Assembly (NCBI RefSeq): GCF_900100665.1
Contig: NZ_FNCS01000005.1
Location: forward strand, 62,001-126,000
DNA from: Pelagibacterium luteolum
Lineage (GTDB): Bacteria; Pseudomonadota; Alphaproteobacteria; Rhizobiales; Devosiaceae
Reading direction: 5' to 3'
DNA length: 64,000 nucleotides
In this document: positions 41,708 to 52,311 of the stretch, in pieces
How positions within the stretch are numbered: position 1 is the stretch's first letter
How the letters are laid out: the number at the start of each line of letters is the position of its first letter
Program-made: the position numbers and the translations under genes
Notes under the pieces: model-generated
Told to the model about the DNA's origin: nothing
The model's database searches: none
The model's input: the letters and a program-made list of their open reading frames with translations, nothing else

Positions 41708-43008
41708 CCGCCGATCTTTTCCACGCCACCCATGTAGGGACGCAGGACGCTGGGGATCGTCACCGATCCGTCCTCGTACTGGTAGTTTTCCATAACGGCG
41801 ATCAGCGCCCGCCCGACGGCGACGCCCGACCCATTGAGGGTGTGGACGTATTGGGGCCTCCCATTGGCATCGCGATAGCGCGCATCCATGCGGCGGGCCT
41901 GGAAGTCGCCGCAGACAGACACCGACGAAATCTCGCGATAGGTGTTTTGGCCCGGCAACCACGCCTCGATGTCATAGGTCCGCTGTGCGCCGAAGCCCAT
42001 GTCGCCTGTGCACAGATGCATAACGCGATAATGGATATCGAGGCGCTTGAGCACCTCTTCGGCACAGGCCAGCATGCGCTCATGTTCGTCAGCGGATTTG
42101 TCCGGCGTGACGATCGACACCATCTCGACCTTGTTAAACTGATGCTGCCGCAGCATGCCTCGCGTATCGCGCCCAGCCGACCCGGCTTCGGACCGGAAAC
42201 ACGGTGTGAGCGCCGTGAAGCGCAGCGGAAGCTCGCCTTCGGGGATGATCGAATCGCGGACAATGTTGGTAAGGGGCACTTCTGCCGTGGGAATCAGCGC
42301 GAGACGCCCGTCGCCGTGGCTCGCAAAGAAGAAGTCGCCGTCAAATTTCGGCAACTGTCCCGTGCCGAACATCGCCTCGTCTCGCACAAGATATGGTGGC
42401 TGCACTTCGGTATAGCCGTGTTGATCGACGTGCAGGTCAATCATGAATTGGCCGATGGCGCGCTCCAGCCGGGCGATCTGCCCTTTGAGCACGACGAACC
42501 GGCTGCCCGAAAGTTTGGCCGCTGTTTCGAAATCCATACCGCCCATAGCCTCGCCGATCTCGTAGTGCTCTTTGGCAGCAAAGGCGAGATTGGGCTTTTG
42601 TGGTCGCGTAGCTTCGGATTCGTTGGCGCGGAAATATGGTGCGTTGTCGCTTTCGTCGGCACCTTCGGGCACGCCGTCGGCCGGAAGGTTTGGAATGACG
42701 GACAGCGCGGCGCGCAGTTGCTCGGTCAGCTGCTTTTCGCGGGTTTCGAGTTCGATGAGCTTGTCTTTGAGCCCGCCGACTTCGGCCATCAGTTTGGCGG
42801 CGCGCGCTTCGTCCTTTTGCGCCTTGGCCTGCCCGATCAGTTTCGAAGACGCGTTGCGCTTCTCCTGGACGGCGTTGAGTTCGGCGACGACGGCGCGGCG
42901 CTCGTCATCGATTGCGATCAGAGAGGCCGACACCGGCTCCGCGCCGCGCGACCTGAGCGCTGCGTCGAAGGTGTCGGGGTGGGCGCTGATCCATTTGATG
43001 TCGAACAT
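41704..43008 (-). CDS. serS: Seryl-tRNA synthetase
   Basis: 434 residues; charges tRNA-Ser and Sec-tRNA. N-terminal coiled-coil arm (about 30-105). Class II motif 2 [29 protein letters not shown] and motif 3 near [18 protein letters not shown]. It begins [15 protein letters not shown]. It is followed with a 4-bp overlap by surE and preceded by tatC. Confidence 0.97.
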   Translation of the reverse strand: MFDIKWISAHPDTFDAALRSRGAEPVSASLIAIDDERRAVVAELNAVQEKRNASSKLIGQAKAQKDEARAAKLMAEVGGLKDKLIELETREKQLTEQLRAALSVIPNLPADGVPEGADESDNAPYFRANESEATRPQKPNLAFAAKEHYEIGEAMGGMDFETAAKLSGSRFVVLKGQIARLERAIGQFMIDLHVDQHGYTEVQPPYLVRDEAMFGTGQLPKFDGDFFFASHGDGRLALIPTAEVPLTNIVRDSIIPEGELPLRFTALTPCFRSEAGSAGRDTRGMLRQHQFNKVEMVSIVTPDKSADEHERMLACAEEVLKRLDIHYRVMHLCTGDMGFGAQRTYDIEAWLPGQNTYREISSVSVCGDFQARRMDARYRDANGRPQYVHTLNGSGVAVGRALIAVMENYQYEDGSVTIPSVLRPYMGGVEKIGG

Positions 43009-43092
43009 ATTGGCCGGTCCGCTTGAGTTTTAGGTGCGGTCCGTTGCGTAACCGAGACGCTATCGAAAGACAAGGACGGCGAGTGTCGGGCG

Positions 43093-43926
43093 CTAGCCCT
43101 GCAGGTCCTTGAGAATCTGCGCTTCTTTCGCCAGTCGCCGCTTTTCGACGATGCGGACCGCTATAACCGACAGCTCGTAGAGCGCCAGCAACGGGATCGC
43201 GAGACCGATCTGGGAGATCGGATCGGGCGGCGTCAGGAAGGCGGCAACGATAACGATCGCAACGATCGCGTATTTGCGCCACGCCTTGAGGTTGTCGACC
43301 CCGATCAGCCCGATCTGCGCCAGAAGCGTCAGTATGACGGGGAGCTGGAAGCACACGCCGAACGCCAGCAGCAGCGTCATGATGAGGCTGAGATATTCCG
43401 ACACCCGCGTCATCATCTCGATGGTGACGCCGTTCGGATCGGTCTGCTGCATGCCCAGGAAGAACCCCAAAGCCAGCGGCATAATGCCATAGAAAACCAC
43501 GGCCGCGCCGAAGATGAAAAAGATCGGCGTTGCGATCAGATATGGCAGGAACGCCATGCGCTCGTTCTTATAGAGCCCGGGCGCGACAAAGGCGTAAATC
43601 TGGCTGGCGATGACGGGAAAGGACAAGAAGATCGCCGAAAACAGCGCGACAGAGAGCTTGGTAAAAAAGAACTCCTGCGGCGCGGTGTAGATCAACCGTA
43701 CGGCTTCCGGCCCACCCGCAGCAGCGACAAAGGGGCCAAGGAGGAATGTGTAGATAGAGTCGGCGAGAAAAAAGCAGATGATGAACAGAACGGCGATTGC
43801 AATCACCGAATAGATCAGCCGCGTCCTCAGTTCAGCCAGATGCTCGATGAGCGGGGCTTCGCTATCCTTGATGTCGTCGTCGCCGGACGCCTTTGCCCCA
43901 GCAATTTTCGGTTTTGCGTCGGCCAT
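43093..43926 (-). CDS. tatC: Sec-independent translocase TatC
   Basis: 277 residues with six transmembrane helices; the receptor that binds twin-arginine signal peptides. The N-terminal HLAELRTRLIYSV and the first periplasmic loop are typical, as is FAVCFQLPVI (here AFGVCFQLPVIL). It follows tatB after 3 bp. Confidence 0.96.
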   Translation of the reverse strand: MADAKPKIAGAKASGDDDIKDSEAPLIEHLAELRTRLIYSVIAIAVLFIICFFLADSIYTFLLGPFVAAAGGPEAVRLIYTAPQEFFFTKLSVALFSAIFLSFPVIASQIYAFVAPGLYKNERMAFLPYLIATPIFFIFGAAVVFYGIMPLALGFFLGMQQTDPNGVTIEMMTRVSEYLSLIMTLLLAFGVCFQLPVILTLLAQIGLIGVDNLKAWRKYAIVAIVIVAAFLTPPDPISQIGLAIPLLALYELSVIAVRIVEKRRLAKEAQILKDLQG

Positions 43927-43929
43927 GGA

Positions 43930-44679
43930 TCAATCCTCCCCCGCTGCTGGCGGCGTGGCATTTGGCGTCGCGGGTTTGCGCGTGCGCTTGGCCGGCGCGG
44001 GCGCCGTGGCATCGGTAGCAGCAGCGGCAGGCTTTGCCGCCTTGGGCTTCGCCGTGGCCTTGGCCGCAGCCGGTTTTGCCGTCGCAGGCTCGGCCTTGGC
44101 CGTCGCAGGCTTGGCCTTGGCTGCCGCGGGCTTGGCTTTGGCTGCCGCGGGCTTGGGCTTGGCGGTCGTCGTTGTGCCGTTTGAGGTCGCAGGCTTAGCA
44201 GCGGCCTTCGGCTTACGAGGCGCGGCCTTGACCTTGGTCGATGCTGTCGCTGCCAGCGGCGCGGCTTGCTGTGCCGTCGTCGTTGCGGCATTCGGCGGCG
44301 TTATGGGCTCGGTGACCGGCGCGGGAAGCGGCTTCATCCCGGCCTGTGCGCGGATTTCGTCGACGACGCTTTCCTTCGCGGGATCGGCGGGCGCGAGTTT
44401 TCCCGAGGGCTCTACCTTGCCGTTGCGCAGTGAGTTGAACTCACGGGTCAAATCCTGCGTCGTCTGCTTGAGCGGATCGGAGATCGACTTCTTGGCGTCG
44501 CGGAATTCGTCGGCCGCAATTGCCTTATCGATTTCGCGCCGGAACTCGTTGCTCATCTTGCGCACCGTGCCCATGGCACGGCCCAGATTGCGCAACATGA
44601 CGGGCAGGTCCTTGGGGCCCACGACAATGAGCACCACGACGGCGATGACGAGCATTTCGCTCCAGCCAAGGCCAAGCAT
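43930..44679 (-). CDS. tatB: Sec-independent translocase TatB with long Ala/Lys/Pro-rich tail
   Basis: 249 residues. An N-terminal membrane helix (MLGLGWSEMLVIAVVVLIVVGPKDLP) with Glu8 and the GPK turn, then an amphipathic helix (to about residue 90). The C-terminal 100 residues are low-complexity, with repeated AKPAAAKAKPA-type units. TatB of about 170 residues is usual, so the tail is long. Lies between tatA and tatC. Confidence 0.94.
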   Translation of the reverse strand: MLGLGWSEMLVIAVVVLIVVGPKDLPVMLRNLGRAMGTVRKMSNEFRREIDKAIAADEFRDAKKSISDPLKQTTQDLTREFNSLRNGKVEPSGKLAPADPAKESVVDEIRAQAGMKPLPAPVTEPITPPNAATTTAQQAAPLAATASTKVKAAPRKPKAAAKPATSNGTTTTAKPKPAAAKAKPAAAKAKPATAKAEPATAKPAAAKATAKPKAAKPAAAATDATAPAPAKRTRKPATPNATPPAAGED

Positions 44680-44789
44680 CAGGGCGTATCCTTAAAACCG
44701 ATGTCGCAACAGAAGAATGTCGTCAGAGCCTGATTTCGCCTTGAAGCGGCGTCAGCCTCCGAACCCTTGTTTTCGCGTGAAATCGAACC

Positions 44790-44810
44790 GGAAAAGTCTG
44801 CAACTTTTCC
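44790..44810 (-). promoter_or_regulatory. Perfect 8-bp stem-loop between tatA and tatB
   Basis: GGAAAAGT (44790-44797) pairs with ACTTTTCC (44803-44810) across a 5-nt loop. It starts 10 nt after the tatA stop within a 141-bp spacer. No T-run follows, so it may stabilise the tatA message or lower read-through into tatBC. Confidence 0.5.
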
Positions 44811-44820
44811 TGATCTCACT

Positions 44821-45060
44821 CTAGACATCCTTGCTGCGATTAACGTCCTTGGCCTCGCTCATGGTCGGCGCAGGCTCGCCTGGCCGCTGGTCGATCGAGG
44901 CGACGGGCTTGTCGTCGGGGGTATCGTCTTCGGCCATTCCTTTACGGAATGCCTTGATGCCTCCGGCCACTTCACCCATCAGGCTGGAAATCTTGCCGCG
45001 CCCAAACAGAAGCAGCACGACGACCGCGATAATCAGAAGTCCCCAGGGTCCCGGATTCAT
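44821..45060 (-). CDS. tatA: Sec-independent translocase TatA
   Basis: 79 residues from the ATG giving [38 protein letters not shown], with GGGAGAAT upstream; the longer in-frame start is not family-like. One membrane helix, then an amphipathic helix and the usual polar tail. Many TatA copies assemble the protein-conducting pore. Confidence 0.95.
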   Translation of the reverse strand: MNPGPWGLLIIAVVVLLLFGRGKISSLMGEVAGGIKAFRKGMAEDDTPDDKPVASIDQRPGEPAPTMSEAKDVNRSKDV

Positions 45061-45142
45061 GTCAATTCTCCCAGTTGGCGGCCAAATCAGTCTTGGCAGG
45101 CCGCCGAAATATGTGTGCCCAGAGATATTGCCTCTTGGCGGC

Positions 45143-45169
45143 GAAAACAAGGATCAGATTGTCTGATCC
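45143..45169 (-). terminator. Intrinsic terminator downstream of scpB
   Basis: On the minus strand GGATCAGA (45169-45162) pairs with TCTGATCC (45158-45151) around a 3-nt loop, followed by TTGTTTTC. It separates scpAB from tatABC. Confidence 0.75.
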
Positions 45170-45275
45170 GACCAGTGGACCAAGCAAATCTCAGGTTTAT
45201 CCCGTAGTCAGCGCGCGATGCGCAGATGTCGATGCCGTCATAACGTTGCCGTGAGGCCACTTATTCCCCGTGCGC

Positions 45276-45946
<671 letters not shown>

Positions 45947-45950
<4 letters not shown>

Positions 45951-46738
45951 TGCACATCGCCCTGCCGGCGCCGCATCATAAGGGGCGCGAACGCTGCATT
46001 CTGGCGCAGTTCGACTTGGCCCAGCCGCACGAGTTCAAGCGACGCGGAAAAGCTCGACGCAAGCGCCGTGGCGCGCTCGTCGGGCTTGGCGAGATACTGG
46101 GCCAGATAGGTATCGAGCGAGATCCATTCAAAACTCTGCCCGATCAGCCGCTCCAAAATCTCGCGTGCATCTTGGAGCGCCCAGACAGAGCGCTGATGCA
46201 CGGAATATTCCGCCGGTATGCCGCGCTCGCGCTGGGCCGCATAAGCCCGGAGCAGTTGATAGAGATCGGCTTCCCAAAGCGCATGGCGGGTGATCGAGAT
46301 CGGCTCGGGCATACCGCGCTTGAAAATGTCGCGCCCGAGCAGCGAGCGGTTCATCAGCCGACTGGCTGCGTCACGCATGGCTTCGAGGCGCGCCAGCCGA
46401 AATTGCAGCAATGCGGCCATTTCCTCGCCGCTCGGCTCGTCGTCATCGGCGTGCTGGGGCACCATGAGCCGGCTCTTGAGATAGGCCAGCCAAGCCGCCA
46501 TCACCAGATAGTCCGCAGCGATCTCGATCCGCTGCTTGCGTACGGTCTCGATGAAAGCGAGATATTGCTCGGCCAGCGCCAAGACCGAAATCTTGGTCAG
46601 ATCGACCTTCTGCTTGCGCGCCATCTCCAGCAGCAGATCGAGCGGGCCTTCATAGCCGCCCACGTCGACGTGAAGCACCGCATCCGGCTCGGCGCGCTCG
46701 GGCAAGTCCTGGGACCAAAGATCGGTGGTTTCGGCCAT
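45947..46738 (-). CDS. scpA: Segregation and condensation protein A (kleisin)
   Basis: 263 residues from the ATG giving MAETTDLWSQDL; the kleisin N-terminal domain begins VGGYEGPLDLLLEMARKQKVDLTKISVLALAEQYLAFIE. The middle part (AADYLVMAAWLAYLKSRLMVP) and a C-terminal winged helix follow. It bridges Smc heads with ScpB. It starts 82 bp after the SPOR-protein gene; nagZ, common at this point in relatives, is not present. Confidence 0.95.
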
Positions 46739-46820
46739 ATCCTGCCGCTGTAAGTAACGAAATAGGGGAGCAGCATTGCCACTCCCCCGCAAGACGTCAA
46801 GGCAAGGCTAAGCCTTGGAC

Positions 46821-48755
46821 CTAGTTATTCAGCACGAAGCAGTCGCCGCCCTGCCCTTGGATCGCGGTGCAGACCGAATTCGCCTGAGCAAATGTCGGCT
46901 GGGGTAGACGGACGCGATAGTAGATGCCGCGCTCGCCAAGATCGACTTGGCTGACTTCCGGAGTCGCACCGTTAAACAGAGAGCCAAACCGCGCCTGCAG
47001 CGAGGGAATGTCGGCCTGCGCGTCGGCCTCGGTGCGCTGCGATGCGAGTTGCACCCAAGCGCCGACAGTGCCGGACGGTGTGGTGGCTGCCGGGGTCGGT
47101 GCTGTCGCAGCCTCGGTGCTTGCAACGGCTGCGGGCGCGTCGGTCGCGGCAGGCGTTGCCTCCGGCGCTGCGGGGGTTGTTTCCGTCGCCGCCAGCGTTG
47201 CGGGGCGCGGGATGGGCAATGGGGTGGTCGTGCCAGTAGCATCTGTCGCCGTTGTGGCGGTCGCAGGCGTATCGCTCGTTTCAGCGACGGCTATGGTGGC
47301 AGTATCCGTAGTGGCCGGGGCCAAGGCGGTTTCACCCGCCATGGCTTCGGCGATCGCCGCACCGATCGGGTCGGAGGTCAGCGTGCTATTGGGAACGGCC
47401 GGGACGTCGGGGCGGTCCACGGGCAGCACGTTGGAGCCTGCGACGCTATCCTCGGCCTGAACGATGGTGCCGTCGGGGCGAACCGTAACCGTCCGCACGG
47501 GGCGATTGGCGAGGGCCATCTCGCCTTCCTCGGCGCCGATGACGCTGGCCACTTCGTTGCCGGTGGCACCGCCGGTCTGGTCACGCGAGACGAGCGTCTC
47601 GTCCTCCACGGCAGCGGTATTGCCTTCGATCTCGTTGAAAACGACCGACTCATTGCCAGTGGCGACAGGCTCTGCGCCCTCTTCCTTGAGCGGTGAGGCA
47701 TCCGCCGTCAGCACCGGCGCTTCGCCGGGCACGGGCGCGCCGGTGAAAAACATCGCATAGGCGCCGCCCAGAAGGCCGACGAGAACGACGCCGGCCGCTA
47801 CCGGCAGAACAAAACCGGGCAGACCACGGCGCGGACGCGCTGCGCTCTCTTCGGTCTCGTCGTAATATTCTTCGTCGTCGCTTTCCATCTCAGGCTCGCG
47901 CCTGTCATATTCAGCGCTTGCAGCAGCGTTGGAAGCGAACAGCGGGTCGGGCACGCGCTCGAAGTTCTGCTGCTCATTGGCCGCATAGTCGGTCTCGACT
48001 TCCTCGTACGCGTCTTCATCTTCATGGGTCGGCGTGTCGGCATCCGGCTCGTATCGACGTACGGGCGAACCGGTAGCCGCGGCAGCCGCCATGATGGCGG
48101 ACTCGGCAGCATCGACGGCCGAACTGGTCGGGCCGTCATCAAGAAAGCTAGAGCGGACGCGACGGCCAGATATCGAATTATCGGCATTGGCGCGTGCCGC
48201 CTCACCGATCAGGGCTTCGATCTCGGACAACGGATCTCGGTCTGTCGTCTGTTCTGCGGTGTAATCTTGCTCCGGTTCGACCCAGGTCTGGGACGATTGC
48301 GCGGGCTCGGCGTAACTCGGCTGCGACGGGGCGGGGACGGGGTCGGACGAAAAATCCTCCCACTGCTCCTCACCGGTATCACGGGTGTAAGCCTCGACTT
48401 CGGCGTCCGCGATCAAGCCGGCGATCGGGTCGGCGCTCTCGTCCTCGCGGACTGGCTCCGGATCGTAATACGCTTCGGTGGCCGGCGGCTCCTGATCTGC
48501 TACGAACGCGTCCTCGTCGGACGCGCCATAGGCGGGCGCATCCTCGGGCCAGAACTGATCGTCCTCAACGGCCTGCTCAGGTTCGGGCTGGCCTTCCGGC
48601 TCGGGTTCCGGCGCAAAGCTCGGCTCGGTCCGGGTGTAGGCATCACTTTGTGACGATGTCTCACGCGCATCCTGAGCGACCAACCGCGCCAGTTGCGCAA
48701 TCAGATCATCAGAGTCCTGCGTCTCGTTCGACTTGTTATGCCTGTTTGAATCCAT
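46821..48755 (-). CDS. Large SPOR-domain protein
   Basis: 644 residues. The N-terminal ~300 residues are acidic and low-complexity (Glu/Asp/Pro/Ser-rich), presumably cytoplasmic. A single membrane segment FVLPVAAGVVLVGLLGGAYAMFF is at about 310-335. A Thr/Ala-rich periplasmic linker leads to a SPOR domain (about 565-644, GAWVQLASQRTEADAQ...YRVRLP...CTAIQGQGGDCFVLN) that binds denuded glycan at the division site. The SPOR gene next to argS is the arrangement seen in related genomes. Confidence 0.9.
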   Translation of the reverse strand: MDSNRHNKSNETQDSDDLIAQLARLVAQDARETSSQSDAYTRTEPSFAPEPEPEGQPEPEQAVEDDQFWPEDAPAYGASDEDAFVADQEPPATEAYYDPEPVREDESADPIAGLIADAEVEAYTRDTGEEQWEDFSSDPVPAPSQPSYAEPAQSSQTWVEPEQDYTAEQTTDRDPLSEIEALIGEAARANADNSISGRRVRSSFLDDGPTSSAVDAAESAIMAAAAATGSPVRRYEPDADTPTHEDEDAYEEVETDYAANEQQNFERVPDPLFASNAAASAEYDRREPEMESDDEEYYDETEESAARPRRGLPGFVLPVAAGVVLVGLLGGAYAMFFTGAPVPGEAPVLTADASPLKEEGAEPVATGNESVVFNEIEGNTAAVEDETLVSRDQTGGATGNEVASVIGAEEGEMALANRPVRTVTVRPDGTIVQAEDSVAGSNVLPVDRPDVPAVPNSTLTSDPIGAAIAEAMAGETALAPATTDTATIAVAETSDTPATATTATDATGTTTPLPIPRPATLAATETTPAAPEATPAATDAPAAVASTEAATAPTPAATTPSGTVGAWVQLASQRTEADAQADIPSLQARFGSLFNGATPEVSQVDLGERGIYYRVRLPQPTFAQANSVCTAIQGQGGDCFVLNN

Positions 48756-48841
48756 AGAGCAGCGCCCTGAAAGTCTTCGCCCGACTTACTCTAGAGTGTT
48801 GAGAGTATGACCCGGCACTTGTTCATAGCAATGCGCCTTAA

Positions 48842-50593
48842 TTATGAAAGCTCTTGAGGCGCCGTAACACCGAGCAGCCCGAGCCCATTGCTCAACACCT
48901 GTCGGACACGATCGACCAAAGCGAGTCGCGCAAGTGTCAGTGTCGGGTCTTTGTCGTTAACAAAGCGTAAGGCCGGATCGTCCTTGCCCTTGCCCCAGAA
49001 GGCGTGGAACTGCGCCGCCAACTCGTGCAGATAGAACGCAAGCCGGTGCGGCTCATGCGCCCGCGCTGCCGCTGCTACCTGACGCGGCCATGCACCAAGC
49101 GTGCGGATCAGCTCGATCTCTTCGGGCGACGCCAGCAGCGACAGATCTGCGCCGGCGAGCGCTGCCGGCGACGTATCGAGATCGGGCAGATCGCGCGCGG
49201 CATTGCGGAAGACGGAGAAAGTTCGGGCGTGCGCGTACTGCACGTAGAAAACCGGATTATCCTTGGTCTGCTCCTTGACCAGCGCAAAGTCGAAATCGAG
49301 CGGAGCGTCGTTGCGCCGGAACAGCAGCATGAAGCGGGTGGCGTCGACCCCGACCTCTTCCACAACTTCAGCCAATGTCACCAAGTCGCCGGAGCGTTTG
49401 CTCATTTTGACCGGCTCGCCATTGCGCAACAGCTTGACGAGTTGGCAGAACCGCACGTCGGCTGTCGCCTTTCCGCCCGAGACAGCCTTGACCGCAGCCT
49501 CAATGCGCGAGGCATAGCCGGCATGATCGGCGCCGAGCACGTCGATGAGGGTCGTGAAACCGCGCATGACCTTGTTGCGGTGATAGGCGATATCGGCAGC
49601 AAAATAGGTATAGCTGCCATCCGACTTGACCAGCGGACGATCCACGTCGTCGCCAAACTGACTGGCACGGAACAGCGTCTGCTCGCGGTCTTCCCAATCC
49701 TCGGGCGTTTTGCCTTTGGGTGGATCGAGCCGGCCTTCATAGACCAGGCCCTCCTGCCGCAACCACTCCAGCGTCAGATCGATATCACCGCCCTGCCCGT
49801 GCAGCGTTTTTTCCGAAAAGAACACGTCGTGCTCGATGTTGAGCTTTTTGAGATCGGCCTTGATCAATTCCAGCATCGCTGCCAGCACGTGCTGTTTGAC
49901 CGGCGCCATCCAGGCTGTTTCGGGCTTGTCCTTGAGACTGCTGCCGAACTCTTCGACCAGCGACTGACCCACCGGGATCAGATAATCGCCGGGATAAAAG
50001 CCGGACGGGATTTCGATCGTTTCGCCGAGCGCTTCGCGGTAGCGCAGGAAGGCCGACCGGGCCAGGGTATCGACCTGCGAGCCGGCGTCATTGATATAAT
50101 ATTCGCGGGTAACGTCGTAGCCGGCATAGTCGAGCAACGCGGCGAGCGCATCGCCATAGACCGCGCCGCGCGTGTGCCCCACATGCATCGGGCCGGTCGG
50201 GTTGGCCGACACGTACTCGACGTTGACCTTCTCTCCCTTCCCGATGTCGGAGCGGCCGAAACTGTCGCCCTGTTCGGCAATCGCGGTGAGCACATCGTGC
50301 CAAATCTTTGGCTGGAGACGGAAATTGATAAACCCCGGGCCGGCAACTTCGACGGTGACGACATCGTCGTCGGAGCCAAAATGGTCTGCAAGCGCCGCGG
50401 CGACCTCGCGCGGGTTCTTGCCCAGCGGCTTGGCGACGACCATGGCCGCATTGGTGGAAAGGTCCCCATGGGCAACGTCGCGCGGTGGCTCGACGACGAC
50501 GCGGGCCAACAATTCCGCCTGATCGGCAAGCTCAGGAAAATTGGCTTTCAGCGCATCGGTGACGCGCCCCTCGAACAGGGCAAACACATCCAT
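48842..50593 (-). CDS. argS: Arginyl-tRNA synthetase
   Basis: 583 residues; class I synthetase. The HIGH motif is HVGH at 137-140 in [13 protein letters not shown], and the KMSKS motif is KMSKRSG. The C-terminal DALR anticodon domain ends with the [22 protein letters not shown] stretch. It lies between dgt and the SPOR gene. Confidence 0.97.
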   Translation of the reverse strand: MDVFALFEGRVTDALKANFPELADQAELLARVVVEPPRDVAHGDLSTNAAMVVAKPLGKNPREVAAALADHFGSDDDVVTVEVAGPGFINFRLQPKIWHDVLTAIAEQGDSFGRSDIGKGEKVNVEYVSANPTGPMHVGHTRGAVYGDALAALLDYAGYDVTREYYINDAGSQVDTLARSAFLRYREALGETIEIPSGFYPGDYLIPVGQSLVEEFGSSLKDKPETAWMAPVKQHVLAAMLELIKADLKKLNIEHDVFFSEKTLHGQGGDIDLTLEWLRQEGLVYEGRLDPPKGKTPEDWEDREQTLFRASQFGDDVDRPLVKSDGSYTYFAADIAYHRNKVMRGFTTLIDVLGADHAGYASRIEAAVKAVSGGKATADVRFCQLVKLLRNGEPVKMSKRSGDLVTLAEVVEEVGVDATRFMLLFRRNDAPLDFDFALVKEQTKDNPVFYVQYAHARTFSVFRNAARDLPDLDTSPAALAGADLSLLASPEEIELIRTLGAWPRQVAAAARAHEPHRLAFYLHELAAQFHAFWGKGKDDPALRFVNDKDPTLTLARLALVDRVRQVLSNGLGLLGVTAPQELS

Positions 50594-50634
50594 TGAAGGG
50601 ACCTAACGTCTAACTGGGAAACAAGGCGTGCGGG

Positions 50635-51831
50635 TTAGCGGAAATCGGGTGTTTCGTCAAACAGGCGCGCGTATTCTTCGAGAGCGAACGGGTCGGTCAT
50701 GCCGGCGATGAAATCGCACACGACGCGCGCCCGCGTTGCATCGCTACGCGCGGCACCAAACGCCAGCCCCCAGCGGCCCGGCATGTCGCCGGCTTCCATG
50801 TAGCGATCGAAAAGGCGCGCGACGACGGTCTCCCCGATCCGCACCGGCACCATCACCAGCGGGTGGCGATAGACCTTGTCGAACATGAATCTCTTGAGCT
50901 CTTTTTCAGCCGTTGCCGTCTCAGGCGAGAACCCGATCAAAGGATAGGATAGTGCCCGCACCGCGTCCGCATCGACCGGCGCTGCAGCCACGATCCGTTC
51001 GGCACTCTCCGCTATGACGTTTTCGATAGTGCGTGTGATCAGTCGCCGCTGCACCTCGTGGATTTGCCGTCCACGCTCGGCCTCGGGCCACATATCGAGC
51101 ACTTCGCTGGCGATCGGGCCGACCAGCGGCAGCGCAATCAGGTCGCCTATTGCCAAGAGCCCTGCCCGCGCGGCGTCGTCGATGTCATGGGAATTGTACG
51201 CAATATCGTCGGCAATCGCCGCAACTTGCGCCTCAAGGCTGGCATAGGTTTCGGGCAGCAAATCCGCACTTGCCGGAATGTCAGCCAAAGCGACCGCCAT
51301 ATCCTGTCCATGGTGCGAGACGCCCTCCCCGGCGACAGGGCCGTTGTGCTTTAAAATGCCCTCGAGCGTTTCCCACGTCAGATTGAGACCATCGTGGTCG
51401 GCATAGCGGTTCTCGATCAGCGCCACCACACGCAGCGCCTGAACGTTATGGTCGAACCCGCCCCAGGGCATCATCTTGTCGGCCATCACCCGCTCGCCGG
51501 CATGGCCGAACGGTGTGTGGCCAAGATCATGGGCCAGCGCCACGGCCTCAGCCAGATCTTCATCGAGATGCAGCGCCCGCGCGATCGAGCGCGCGATCTG
51601 GCTCACCTCTAGCGTATGGGTCAACCGCGTGCGGTAATGGTGCCCTTCATGGTGCAGGAACACCTGAGTCTTGTGCTGCAGGCGACGGAAGGCTGTCGAA
51701 TGGATGATCCGATCCCTGTCCCGCTGGAATTCGGACCGCGTAGGACTGGACGACGGCGTATAAACGCGGCCGCGCGAGTGGGCCGGATTGGCCGCATAAG
51801 CCGCCAAAGCCGGCCTTTGCATATCACTCAT
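50635..51831 (-). CDS. dgt: Deoxyguanosinetriphosphate triphosphohydrolase-like protein
   Basis: 398 residues from the ATG giving MSDMQRPALAAYAANPAHSRGR, preceded by AAAGGGGCC. An HD-domain enzyme: HTLEVSQIARSIARAL, HDLGHTPFGHAGE (metal His-Asp). Likely hydrolyses dGTP or other dNTPs to nucleoside and tripolyphosphate. Diverges from erpA with 79 bp between. Confidence 0.93.
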   Translation of the reverse strand: MSDMQRPALAAYAANPAHSRGRVYTPSSSPTRSEFQRDRDRIIHSTAFRRLQHKTQVFLHHEGHHYRTRLTHTLEVSQIARSIARALHLDEDLAEAVALAHDLGHTPFGHAGERVMADKMMPWGGFDHNVQALRVVALIENRYADHDGLNLTWETLEGILKHNGPVAGEGVSHHGQDMAVALADIPASADLLPETYASLEAQVAAIADDIAYNSHDIDDAARAGLLAIGDLIALPLVGPIASEVLDMWPEAERGRQIHEVQRRLITRTIENVIAESAERIVAAAPVDADAVRALSYPLIGFSPETATAEKELKRFMFDKVYRHPLVMVPVRIGETVVARLFDRYMEAGDMPGRWGLAFGAARSDATRARVVCDFIAGMTDPFALEEYARLFDETPDFR

Positions 51832-51910
51832 GTCGAATGGCCCCTTTTCATCGTCCTTTACCGATCTTATGTTGGTCGAAACGTTTGACCGCAAACCGAT
51901 TGGCTGCGCA

Positions 51911-52261
51911 ATGGTGGATACCCAACTAGCACCGAACCAGGTGGTTTTGACAGATCGCGCTGCGAAGCGCATCACCCGCATTCTCTCCATGGAGGAGCCG
52001 GGCACCGTTCTGCGAATCGCCGTGGCTGGCGGCGGGTGTTCGGGATTTCAGTACGAGTACAATCTCGTCAAGGAAACACCCGGCGAAGACGACATCGTGC
52101 TCACCAAGGGCGACGCTACTGTGCTCATCGATTCCATGAGCCTTGAGTTCATGGGCGGCGCCGAGATCGACTTTGTCGACGATCTCATCGGCCAGGCTTT
52201 CCAGATCAAGAATCCCAATGCCGTCGCGTCATGCGGGTGCGGCACCAGCTTTGCCGTTTGA
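51911..52261 (+). CDS. erpA: Iron-sulfur cluster insertion protein ErpA
   Basis: 116 residues from the ATG giving MVDTQLAPNQVVLTDRAAKRI; 27 extra codons upstream are open but lack family similarity. A-type carrier with the three cluster Cys at C43 (GGGCSGFQY), C108 and C110 (SCGCGTSF). Delivers Fe-S clusters to apo-enzymes such as complex I. Followed by xth. Confidence 0.94.
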   Translation: MVDTQLAPNQVVLTDRAAKRITRILSMEEPGTVLRIAVAGGGCSGFQYEYNLVKETPGEDDIVLTKGDATVLIDSMSLEFMGGAEIDFVDDLIGQAFQIKNPNAVASCGCGTSFAV

Positions 52262-52311
52262 TCCCATCGACCCGGACCGCTAATCTGTCGGCCAAACTAT
52301 AGGAATGGCCA

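Noticed and set aside
46803-46817. CAAGGC-TAA-GCCTTG hairpin after the SPOR gene start region as a regulatory element
   Set aside because: Only 6 bp with a 3-nt loop and no T-run; likely chance.
48024-50596. Long plus-strand open frames opposite the SPOR gene and argS
   Set aside because: Both are shadows of genes identified by clear family motifs on the minus strand.
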